From assembly GCA_021815935.1 (NCBI GenBank), contig JAKAZH010000148.1, positions 1-5,059 of the forward strand: a DNA stretch of 5,059 nt. Reading direction: 5' to 3'. This stretch comes from Actinomycetes bacterium. Lineage in GTDB: Bacteria; Actinomycetota; Acidimicrobiia; Acidimicrobiales; Palsa-688. A model generated the notes under the pieces. It was not told the origin of the DNA. It did not search any database and was given only the letters and a program-made list of their open reading frames with translations. The first letter of the stretch is position 1. Each line of letters begins with the position of its first letter. Positions 1 through 5,059 of the stretch are shown piece by piece. The position numbers and the translations under genes are program-made.

Positions 1-1
1 C

Positions 2-238
2 CGCCATGCGATCGGCTGGGCACTCGAGCGGATGCCTGCCGTCGACCGGGCCATTCTCCGTGTCGCAACGTTCGAGCTGCTGGGGCGCCCTGACGTGCCG
101 ACGGCCGTGGTGCTCTCCGAGGCGGTCGAACTGGCCGGCGAGTACTCGACAGAGGAGTCCGGGCGCTTCGTCAACGGAGTGCTGGCAGCTGTCGCGCTCG
201 ACCTTCGCGAGGAGCTAGGCTCGACACCTGACCCGTGA
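2..238 (+). CDS. nusB: NusB transcription antitermination factor, C-terminal part (5' end outside window)
   Basis: NusB is a small all-helical RNA-binding protein that, with NusE (ribosomal protein S10), binds boxA RNA and promotes antitermination, mainly of rRNA operons. Only the last 78 residues are present; the frame is open from base 2 and the start lies upstream. The segment [15 protein letters not shown], then the [13 protein letters not shown] helix and the [14 protein letters not shown] block near the C-terminus, is the characteristic end of the family. The gene stops at TGA 236-238, inside the lower part of the PyrR-binding hairpin. nusB just upstream of pyrR is common in Actinobacteria, where efp-nusB-pyr transcripts are expected. 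No convincing promoter is visible inside this part, so pyr transcription may come through nusB. Identification is by sequence pattern and is secure. Confidence 0.95.
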   Translation, partial: RHAIGWALERMPAVDRAILRVATFELLGRPDVPTAVVLSEAVELAGEYSTEESGRFVNGVLAAVALDLREELGSTPDP

Positions 239-263
239 AGCCGGTCCTGTGAGGCCGGCACGG
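233..263 (+). promoter_or_regulatory. PyrR-binding RNA hairpin (pyr leader binding loop)
   Basis: Read as RNA, 233-236 (CCGU) pairs with 260-263 (ACGG). A purine bulge GAA (237-239) follows on the 5' side. An upper stem 240-246 / 253-259 (GCCGGUC with GGCCGGC, one U-G pair) is capped by the hexaloop CUGUGA (247-252). Bases 243-256 match the PyrR recognition consensus ARUCCNGNGAGGYU at every position except the first and last, and those two change together from A-U to G-C, so pairing is kept. The lower stem, purine bulge, upper stem and CNGNGA loop are the known architecture of PyrR binding loops. The hairpin starts before the nusB stop codon and ends two bases before the pyrR Shine-Dalgarno, so PyrR bound here with UMP or UTP should hinder ribosome binding. 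The site is seen in sequence; repression is inferred from mycobacterial pyr leaders. Confidence 0.88.
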
Positions 264-265
264 AC

Positions 266-271
266 AGGAGG
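266..271 (+). promoter_or_regulatory. Shine-Dalgarno sequence of pyrR
   Basis: A perfect AGGAGG lies seven bases before the TTG at 279, which is ideal spacing. It is zero bases from the ATG at 272 and two from the GTG at 274, both too close and in other frames, so the site decides for TTG 279 as the pyrR start. It begins three positions after the PyrR hairpin ends. It can also pair in part (264-269, ACAGGA) with hairpin loop bases 245-250 (UCCUGU). Confidence 0.8.
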
Positions 272-278
272 ATGTGCT

Positions 279-848
279 TTGGCTGAACGTGAGAGGTCCC
301 TGGCGCCCCCGTATGGGGGCGTTTTCGTTGCCCGGACCACGGTCATGGACGCCGAAGACGTCCGCCGGGCGACGTGGCGTATGGCGCACGAGATCATGGA
401 GCGAAACCGTGACGTCTCCGGGCTCGTGCTGGTGGCGCTGCAGACGGGCGGTGTGTGGATCGCCCAGGCCCTCGGGCGTGTCATCGGGGAGGTGAGCGGG
501 CAGGAGGTGACAATCGGAAGCCTCGACGTCGCGTTCTACCGCGACGACATCGGGCTGCGGCCGGTCCTAGCCGAAGCGACTACAGACATGCCCGCCGAGC
601 TCACCGGTGCGACGGTCGTGTTGGTCGACGACGTCCTTTTCACAGGTCGCACCATACGTGCAGCGCTGAACGCGTTGAGTGACTACGGCAGGGCGCGCGC
701 CGTCCAGCTGGCGGTCATGGTGGACCGGGGCCACCGGGAGCTGCCCATCCGGCCCGACTATGTGGGAAAAAATCTGCCGACGCGCCGCGACGAGATGGTC
801 GACGCCACTCCCGACGGCGTCGTCATCGGCGACGTGGTCAAGCAGTGA
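279..848 (+). CDS. pyrR: PyrR, pyr operon RNA-binding regulator / uracil phosphoribosyltransferase
   Basis: PyrR is a cytosolic phosphoribosyltransferase-fold protein that binds pyr leader RNA when uridine nucleotides are plentiful; many members also convert uracil and PRPP to UMP. From TTG 279 it has 189 residues, in the usual range (about 180-193). Visible family blocks are R-R-A-T-W-R-M-A-H-E-I-M-E-R-N (29-43), L-Q-T-G-G-V (54-59), D-V-A-F-Y-R-D-D (83-90), the PRPP motif V-V-L-V-D-D-V-L-F-T-G-R-T (113-125), V-Q-L-A-V-M-V-D-R-G-H-R-E-L-P (142-156) and the Y-V-G-K-N-L-P-T segment (161-168). Start choice: TTG 279 has AGGAGG at seven bases and includes the R-T-T-V-M-D strand found at the N-terminus of relatives. 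ATG 345 is the next good candidate but has no Shine-Dalgarno and cuts this strand. A GTG at 249 would lie inside the PyrR hairpin. Oddly, a terminator-like hairpin falls in codons 9-15. The stop TGA overlaps the pyrB ATG by one base. Confidence 0.96.
   Translation: MAERERSLAPPYGGVFVARTTVMDAEDVRRATWRMAHEIMERNRDVSGLVLVALQTGGVWIAQALGRVIGEVSGQEVTIGSLDVAFYRDDIGLRPVLAEATTDMPAELTGATVVLVDDVLFTGRTIRAALNALSDYGRARAVQLAVMVDRGHRELPIRPDYVGKNLPTRRDEMVDATPDGVVIGDVVKQ
304..329 (+). terminator. Intrinsic terminator-like hairpin (possible pyr attenuator) inside the 5' end of pyrR
   Basis: A perfect 7-bp G/C stem pairs 304-310 (CGCCCCC) with 315-321 (GGGGGCG) around the four-base loop GTAT, followed directly by TTTTCGTT (322-329). 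The stem can extend by two G-U pairs. The T run is on the + strand side only, so it would stop transcription towards pyr. It lies 66 bases after nusB, downstream of the PyrR site, and within pyrR codons 9-15 if TTG 279 is the start. It could be a regulated attenuator or a leaky nusB terminator. No clear antiterminator sequence complementary to its 5' arm is visible in 233-303, so classic Bacillus-type switching is not supported. Function is inferred; the structure itself is plain. Confidence 0.72.
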
Positions 849-1864
849 TGACGCTCCCCGACACGACCGTCGCCGACCCCGGTGACGGCCGGCAGCGAAG
901 GCACCTTCTCGGGATCGCGGACCTGGGTACGCCGGGCATCAGGGAGGTTCTCCGTCTCGCCGACCGTTTCGGCGAAGTCAACCGCAGGCCGATCCCGAAA
1001 GTGCCCGCCCTTCGCGGCAAGACCGTCGTCAATATGTTCTTCGAGGACTCCACTCGCACACGCCTCAGTTTCGACACCGCCGCCCGGCGGCTGTCGGCGG
1101 ACGTCATGACCTTTGGCGCCTCCGCGTCGTCGCTCAACAAAGGCGAGTCGCTGCGAGACACCGTCGAGACGATCGAGGCGATGGGCGTCGACGCTGTCGT
1201 CGTCCGTCACGCCTCGTCGGGGGCGCCGTGGCAGATCGCGACGTGGCTCGATCACGCCGCGGTCGTCAACGCCGGCGACGGATGGCACGAGCATCCGACC
1301 CAGGCACTCCTCGACTGCTACACGATCGCAACCGAGTCGCCTCTCCTGGTCGGCAGGGGCGGGCACGGCCTATCCGAGGTGGACTTCGACGGACTGCGTA
1401 TAGGCATCGTCGGTGACATCACCCACAGCCGCGTCGCGCGCTCCGACGTGGCAGCGATGAGCGCTCTCGGAGCCCGGATCACTCTTGTCGCACCGCCGAC
1501 CCTGCTGCCTTCCTCGCTTGCGGGATGGCCGGTCGAGGTGTCCCACGACCTCGACGCTGTCCTGGCGGACCTGGACGTTATCTACGTGCTGCGCCTGCAG
1601 CGCGAGCGCACCACCGAATCGCTTCTGCCTTCGCTTCGCGAGTACTCCGCCACGTACGGGTTGAGCTCCAAGCGGGCGGACGCGCTCCGCCCGCACGCGC
1701 TGATCATGCACCCCGGCCCCGCCAATCTGGGAGTCGAGATCGACTCGGAAGTGACCCACCGGGCGAATTCGGTGATATCGACGCAGGTTGCGAACGGGGT
1801 AGCGGTGAGGATGGCCGTCTTGTACCTGCTTCTAGGTTCGGGGGTGGATCTTGCTGTCTCGTGA
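848..1864 (+). CDS. pyrB: Aspartate carbamoyltransferase catalytic subunit
   Basis: This enzyme transfers the carbamoyl group of carbamoyl phosphate to L-aspartate, giving N-carbamoyl-L-aspartate, the committed step of pyrimidine synthesis. The 338-residue product is somewhat longer than B. subtilis or E. coli PyrB (about 305-311). The carbamoyl phosphate loop F-E-D-S-T-R-T-R is at 65-72 (S-T-R-T 68-71), the mobile-loop lysine in N-K-G-E-S at 98, R120-H121 follow, and N-A-G-D-G-W-H-E-H-P-T-Q is at 141-152 (H149 and Q152 match the E. coli H134 and Q137). The aspartate domain has G-D-I-T-H-S-R-V-A-R-S (189-199), R249 and Q251 (E. coli R229, Q231), and H-P-G-P at 288-291. The segment after it reads A-N-L-G where many homologues have M/V-N-R-G. 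Extra residues at about 161-181 lengthen the linker between domains. ATG 848 is chosen because it overlaps the pyrR stop as TGATG; GTG 845 is an alternative one codon longer. No good Shine-Dalgarno precedes it, so translation probably depends on coupling to pyrR. No pyrI regulatory chain gene is nearby. Confidence 0.97.
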   Translation: MTLPDTTVADPGDGRQRRHLLGIADLGTPGIREVLRLADRFGEVNRRPIPKVPALRGKTVVNMFFEDSTRTRLSFDTAARRLSADVMTFGASASSLNKGESLRDTVETIEAMGVDAVVVRHASSGAPWQIATWLDHAAVVNAGDGWHEHPTQALLDCYTIATESPLLVGRGGHGLSEVDFDGLRIGIVGDITHSRVARSDVAAMSALGARITLVAPPTLLPSSLAGWPVEVSHDLDAVLADLDVIYVLRLQRERTTESLLPSLREYSATYGLSSKRADALRPHALIMHPGPANLGVEIDSEVTHRANSVISTQVANGVAVRMAVLYLLLGSGVDLAVS

Positions 1865-3152
1865 TGACCGACCGGTCCTCATCCGTGGAGGGCGCGTTGT
1901 CGACTCGACGGGGTCCCGCGAGGTCGACGTGCTCGTCGTCGACGGGGCGATAGCCGCTGTCGGAGACGTCGCGGGTGTTGCGCCGAGGACCGCCTTGGTC
2001 CTAGACGCGTCGGGTTGCATTGTCGCCCCCGGCCTCGTCGACCTTCACACGCACCTGCGCGAGCCGGGACGCGAGGACGCCGAGACGGTGGAAACAGGCG
2101 CCCGCGCTGCGGCGCTCGGGGGCTTCACGGCGGTCGTAGCCATGCCGAACACCGAGCCGGCGATAGACAACGCGTCGATCGTCAGCCGTGTCTTAGACCT
2201 CGGGGTGCGCTCGTGTTGCGAAGTGTTCCCTGCAGGTGCGATCACGCTCGGCAGGGCCGGCAAGCAGCTGGCCCCGATGGCGGAGATGGCCGCCCTCGGG
2301 GTGAGGATCTTCACCGACGACGGCAGCGGAGTCCAGGACGCCCGGCTGATGCGGAGGGCGATGGAGTACTCGACGGCTTTCGGTGTGACCCTCGCCGAGC
2401 ACTGCGAGGACGCCGCGCTTGCTGCCGGGGGGCATATGCACGAGGGGGAGTGGTCGGCGCGTCTCGGCCTCGCCGGCCAGCCCGCCGAGGCGGAGGAGTT
2501 GATGGTGATGAGAGACCTCGCCCTTGCGCGCCTGAGCGGAGCGAAACTTCACTTCCTTCACCTCTCCACCGCCGGCTCCCTGGCGATGGTCGCCGCGGCG
2601 AAGCGAGGCGGGTTGGCGGTGACAGCGGAAGTTACCCCGCATCATTTCACGCTCACCGACGCGTCCGTGGCTTCGTATGACCCGGTGTTCAAAGTGAACC
2701 CGCCTCTTCGAAGCGATTCAGACGTCGCGGCCGTCAAGGCTGCGCTCGCTGATGGCACCGCGGACGCGATCGCAACAGATCACGCCCCGCATCCACCCCA
2801 CACGAAGGAGGCCCCTTTCGATGCCGCCCCGCCTGGAATGCTCGGCCTCGAGACGGCCTTGGCCCTCGCAATGACGGAACTGGACATGCCGATCGAGAAG
2901 GTGCTCGCAGCCATGTCGTGGAAACCGGCGGTGATCGCAGGAATCGGAGGAGCTCATGGCGGCCCAGTCGCTGTCGGCCGGGCGGCGAACCTGTGCGTGA
3001 TCGACCCGGCATTGCGCTGGGTCGTAGACGCCGGGCAAAGCGCCAGCAAGAGCCGGAACAACCCGTATGCGGGCCGTGAGCTGACCGGCCGTGTGCGCCA
3101 CACGGTGTGCCGAGGCGAAGCGGTAGTCGTGGGCGGGGAGGTGCAGCGATGA
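1851..3152 (+). CDS. pyrC: Dihydroorotase, class I
   Basis: A zinc amidohydrolase that reversibly cyclises N-carbamoyl-aspartate to dihydroorotate. The 433-residue product has the class I length and signatures: metal-binding [10 protein letters not shown] (H66, H68), substrate-binding A-M-P-N-T-E-P (N100), F-T-D-D-G (D156-D157, at the bridging-ligand position; such D-D-G enzymes include Aquifex DHOase), H184 in A-E-H-C-E-D, H237 in [16 protein letters not shown] (259-266), F-K-V-N-P-P-L-R (280-287) and the catalytic A-T-D-H-A-P-H (308-314, D310). All expected metal ligands are present, so it is unlikely to be an inactive pseudo-DHOase of the kind that accompanies PyrB in some bacteria. The start is TTG 1851, 14 bases inside pyrB; it gives the normal N-terminus just before V-L-I-R-G-G-R-V, and no other ATG/GTG/TTG occurs in frame nearby. 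Only a G-rich stretch (1840-1847) resembles a ribosome site, so coupling to pyrB is likely. It ends four bases into carA. Confidence 0.96.
   Translation: MLSRDDRPVLIRGGRVVDSTGSREVDVLVVDGAIAAVGDVAGVAPRTALVLDASGCIVAPGLVDLHTHLREPGREDAETVETGARAAALGGFTAVVAMPNTEPAIDNASIVSRVLDLGVRSCCEVFPAGAITLGRAGKQLAPMAEMAALGVRIFTDDGSGVQDARLMRRAMEYSTAFGVTLAEHCEDAALAAGGHMHEGEWSARLGLAGQPAEAEELMVMRDLALARLSGAKLHFLHLSTAGSLAMVAAAKRGGLAVTAEVTPHHFTLTDASVASYDPVFKVNPPLRSDSDVAAVKAALADGTADAIATDHAPHPPHTKEAPFDAAPPGMLGLETALALAMTELDMPIEKVLAAMSWKPAVIAGIGGAHGGPVAVGRAANLCVIDPALRWVVDAGQSASKSRNNPYAGRELTGRVRHTVCRGEAVVVGGEVQR
3137..3143 (+). promoter_or_regulatory. Shine-Dalgarno sequence of carA
   Basis: GGAGGTG, fully complementary to the conserved anti-Shine-Dalgarno end of 16S rRNA, lies five bases before ATG 3149. 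It sits inside the last pyrC codons. With the AGGAGG of pyrR it is the strongest ribosome site in the window, so carA may be translated partly independently of pyrC. It also decides for ATG 3149 over the in-frame GTG at 3107. Confidence 0.8.
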
Positions 3153-4246
3153 CAGAGGCCCTGCTCGTCCTGGCAGACGGCACGACTTTCGAAGGAGAGT
3201 CAGCCGGTTGGTGGGACCCCGACGACATGCGCCCGGCCACAGGCGAAGTGGTCTTCAACACTTCCCTCACCGGCTATCAGGAGATCCTCACCGATCCCTC
3301 GTACGCAGGCCAGATCGTCTGCTTCACATACCCGCACATCGGCAACTACGGCATTTCCCCCGACGACTACGAGAGCTCGCGCTCGTGGGCCCGCGGTGTG
3401 ATCGCAAGAGACTTCGCTTCGCGCCCCAGCAACGCCCGCTCGACGATGTCGATAGGCGAGTTCTTCGACAAGGAACGCCTGCCGGCTATCACCGGCATCG
3501 ACACGAGGCGCCTGACTCGCCACATCCGCCGGGCAGGGGCGATGCCGGCCGCCTTCGGGCCGGTCGCCGGCCCGCTCGCTCTCGCCAAGGCGGACCTCGA
3601 TGCCGCGGCAGCCAGGGAGCCCGGCACCGACGGCGTCGACCTGGCATCCCAAGTGACAACACAGTCGCCGTACACGACGGGGTCAGGAACCTTGTCCGTA
3701 GTCGCCTACGACTTCGGTATCAAACGCAGCATCATCGCGCAGCTGTCGGCCATCGCGAGGGTTGACGTCGTCCCCGCTTCGACCACGGCAGTCGAGGTGC
3801 TCGCAAGGCAACCCGACGGAGTCTTTCTCTCCAACGGCCCGGGGGATCCCGCTGCAGTCGGCTACGCGTCAGCCCAGATCGCCGAGCTTCTCGGGAAGGT
3901 GCCGGTCTTCGGCATCTGCCTCGGCCATCAACTCATGGCGTTGGCGCTCGGGGGAAGTACCTACAAGCTCGCCTTCGGCCACCACGGGGGGAACCATCCC
4001 GTGAGGCGCCTGTCGAGCTCGACTGTCGAGATCACAGCGCAGAACCACAATTACGCTGTAGCTGCTGACAGTATCAGCGCGGCGGAGGTCACCCACGTGA
4101 ACCTGAATGACGGTGTGATCGAGGGTTTCGCAATGGCCGACCTTCGCTGCTTCGGGGTGCAGTACCATCCCGAGGCGGGGCCGGGTCCGCACGAGGCTAG
4201 GTACCTTTTTTCCGAGTTCGACAAGCTGATGAGGGAGGGCCGCTAG
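3149..4246 (+). CDS. carA: Carbamoyl phosphate synthetase small (glutaminase) subunit
   Basis: CarA hydrolyses glutamine and channels the ammonia to CarB for carbamoyl phosphate synthesis, which feeds both pyrimidines and arginine. The 365-residue protein is near the family length (E. coli 382). The N-terminal small-chain domain (about 1-125) shows L-A-D-G-T-T-F-E-G (8-16), [22 protein letters not shown] (31-52), P-H-I-G-N-Y-G (62-68) and the G-I-D-T-R-R-L-T segment (116-123). The class I glutamine amidotransferase domain (about 183-362) has L-S-N-G-P-G-D-P (227-234), the nucleophile C257 in [16 protein letters not shown] (277-285, commonly G-H-R-G-A/G-N-H-P-V), Q-N-H-N-Y (298-302), and H340 and E342 in Q-Y-H-P-E-A to complete the triad. 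All catalytic residues are present. The start ATG overlaps the pyrC stop as ATGA and has GGAGGTG five bases upstream. The stop TAG abuts the carB start with no gap. Confidence 0.97.
   Translation: MTEALLVLADGTTFEGESAGWWDPDDMRPATGEVVFNTSLTGYQEILTDPSYAGQIVCFTYPHIGNYGISPDDYESSRSWARGVIARDFASRPSNARSTMSIGEFFDKERLPAITGIDTRRLTRHIRRAGAMPAAFGPVAGPLALAKADLDAAAAREPGTDGVDLASQVTTQSPYTTGSGTLSVVAYDFGIKRSIIAQLSAIARVDVVPASTTAVEVLARQPDGVFLSNGPGDPAAVGYASAQIAELLGKVPVFGICLGHQLMALALGGSTYKLAFGHHGGNHPVRRLSSSTVEITAQNHNYAVAADSISAAEVTHVNLNDGVIEGFAMADLRCFGVQYHPEAGPGPHEARYLFSEFDKLMREGR
4234..4238 (+). promoter_or_regulatory. Shine-Dalgarno sequence of carB
   Basis: GGAGG within the purine run 4231-4239 at the end of carA lies eight bases before GTG 4247. 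It supports this GTG as the carB start although carA ends only on the preceding base. Confidence 0.7.
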
Positions 4247-5059
4247 GTGCCTCGGCGCGACGACATCGAAAGCGTCCTGGTGATCGGGAGCGGCCCGATC
4301 GTGATCGGCCAGGCGTGCGAGTTCGACTACTCGGGGACCCAGGCCTGCCGCGTCCTCGCCGCCGAGGGCTACCGGGTGATCCTCGCCAACTCGAATCCAG
4401 CCACTATCATGACCGATCCCGCCATGGCGGACCGGACTTACGTGGAACCGTTGACCCCCGAGGTGCTGGAGGCGATCGTCGAAAGGGAGCGCCCCGACGC
4501 GGTGCTTCCCACCCTCGGCGGACAGACCGCCCTCAATCTCGCGATGGCTCTCCACGAGCGGGGAGTCTTCGAGCGCTACGGCGTCGAGATGATCGGGGCG
4601 AAGCCCGACGCGATCGCTACAGCCGAGGACCGTGAGCGCTTCAAGGCGGCGATGACAGAGATCGGCTTGGCTGTGCCCGAGTCCGGCTTCGCGTACAAGC
4701 TCGAGGAGGCGCTCGTCGTGGGCGAGTCGATCGGCTACCCGCTGATCGTGCGACCCTCCTACATTCTCGGCGGGGCGGGGACCGGGATTGCCTGGAGTCG
4801 AGATCAGCTGGAGGGCATAGCGGCGGCCGGTCTCGCCGCTAGCCCCATCTCGGAGATCCTCGTCGAGCGTTCGATCGCCGGGTGGAAAGAGTACGAGCTC
4901 GAAGTGATGCGCGACCGGGCGGACAACTGCGTAATCGTCTGCTCGATCGAGAACTTCGATCCGATGGGCGTGCACACGGGCGATTCGATAACCGTCGCGC
5001 CCGCCCAGACGTTGTCCGACGTCGAGTACCAGAAGATGCGCGACGACGCTTTCCGCTGC
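4247..5059 (+). CDS. carB: Carbamoyl phosphate synthetase large subunit, N-terminal part (3' end outside window)
   Basis: CarB makes carbamoyl phosphate from bicarbonate, CarA-derived ammonia and two ATP. Only the first 271 of roughly 1,070-1,100 residues are present, and the frame is open to the last base. The N-terminal pre-ATP-grasp domain has [24 protein letters not shown] (10-33), [10 protein letters not shown] (48-57) and L-G-G-Q-T-A-L-N (90-97). The first ATP-grasp domain (carboxyphosphate synthesis) begins after about residue 125 with R129, R169 and E215 in G-W-K-E-Y-E-L-E-V, and H243 in [17 protein letters not shown]; these fall at the same numbers as in E. coli CarB. The glycine-rich loop reads [10 protein letters not shown] (174-183), where E. 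coli has M-G-G-S-G-G-G-I-A-Y. GTG 4247 is the first base after the carA stop, has GGAGG eight bases upstream, and gives the usual M-P-R-R-x-D-I start. Confidence 0.97.
   Translation, partial: MPRRDDIESVLVIGSGPIVIGQACEFDYSGTQACRVLAAEGYRVILANSNPATIMTDPAMADRTYVEPLTPEVLEAIVERERPDAVLPTLGGQTALNLAMALHERGVFERYGVEMIGAKPDAIATAEDRERFKAAMTEIGLAVPESGFAYKLEEALVVGESIGYPLIVRPSYILGGAGTGIAWSRDQLEGIAAAGLAASPISEILVERSIAGWKEYELEVMRDRADNCVIVCSIENFDPMGVHTGDSITVAPAQTLSDVEYQKMRDDAFRC

Noticed and set aside
212..222. GAGC-TAG-GCTC inverted repeat near the end of nusB
   Set aside because: Only four base pairs and no T tract; expected by chance in coding sequence of this composition.
272..286. Five-codon ORF (ATG 272 to TGA 286) as a leader peptide
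   Set aside because: The AGGAGG is directly against the ATG with no spacing, and the codons show no pyrimidine-linked or other regulatory pattern. The TTG at 279 fits far better.
767..773. A-AAA-AAT run in pyrR as a programmed -1 frameshift site
   Set aside because: It encodes the conserved G-K-N of PyrR, the protein continues normally in frame to its expected end, and no stimulatory structure or alternative product is apparent.
758..1366. Minus-strand open frame of 202 codons opposite pyrR and pyrB
   Set aside because: Arginine-rich, low-complexity translation typical of a shadow frame of a high-GC gene; no ribosome site or family pattern.
4198..4211. AGGTACCT followed by a run of six T in carA as a terminator
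   Set aside because: The palindrome has no room for a loop and no longer stem is present. The bases encode the conserved R-Y-L-F-S-E-F end of CarA.
3869..4975. Long open frame (368 codons) on the minus strand opposite carA and carB
   Set aside because: It lies antisense to two clearly conserved genes. High-GC third positions commonly create such open frames, and its translation shows no recognisable domain.
1..5059. Mobile elements, CRISPR arrays, tRNA/rRNA genes or defence genes
   Set aside because: The window is filled by six housekeeping genes in one direction. I saw no direct-repeat arrays, transposase motifs, terminal inverted repeats or RNA gene signatures.

Overview
The window lies inside the de novo pyrimidine (UMP) biosynthesis operon of a high-GC Gram-positive bacterium. 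Everything readable is on the + strand: the end of nusB, then pyrR, pyrB, pyrC, carA and the first 271 codons of carB. The nusB-pyrR-pyrB-pyrC-carA-carB order, the high GC with strong G/C preference at third codon positions, and the use of TTG and GTG starts all suggest Actinobacteria (Actinomycetota). A non-streptomycete, perhaps acidimicrobial, lineage is a guess; bldD, which sits between nusB and pyrR in Streptomyces, is absent. The species cannot be named from this sequence.

Layout. Bases 2-238 encode the C-terminal part of the antitermination factor NusB. A short control region follows. A near-consensus PyrR-binding hairpin (233-263) overlaps the nusB stop codon and ends two bases before a perfect AGGAGG (266-271), which sets the likely TTG start of pyrR (279). 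A strong intrinsic-terminator-like hairpin with a T-rich tail (304-329) lies just inside the pyrR reading frame. pyrR (279-848), pyrB (848-1864), pyrC (1851-3152), carA (3149-4246) and carB (from 4247, running off the end) are packed without spacers. They overlap by 1, 14 and 4 bases, and the last pair abut, so they are very probably co-transcribed and translationally coupled.

How it works together. CarA and CarB make carbamoyl phosphate from glutamine, bicarbonate and ATP. PyrB joins it to aspartate to give carbamoyl-aspartate, and PyrC closes the ring to dihydroorotate. PyrR senses uridine nucleotides and binds the leader hairpin to shut the operon down. The genes for the later steps (pyrD, pyrE, pyrF) are not in the window and may lie beyond carB.

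The enzymes look ordinary and intact. I do not see a new biological system. The most interesting part is the leader: the PyrR site sits where it could block the ribosome, as known in mycobacteria, but here a terminator-like hairpin follows inside the first codons of pyrR. This suggests a combined mechanism in which blocked translation exposes the terminator. There is no gene-free stretch longer than 300 bases.
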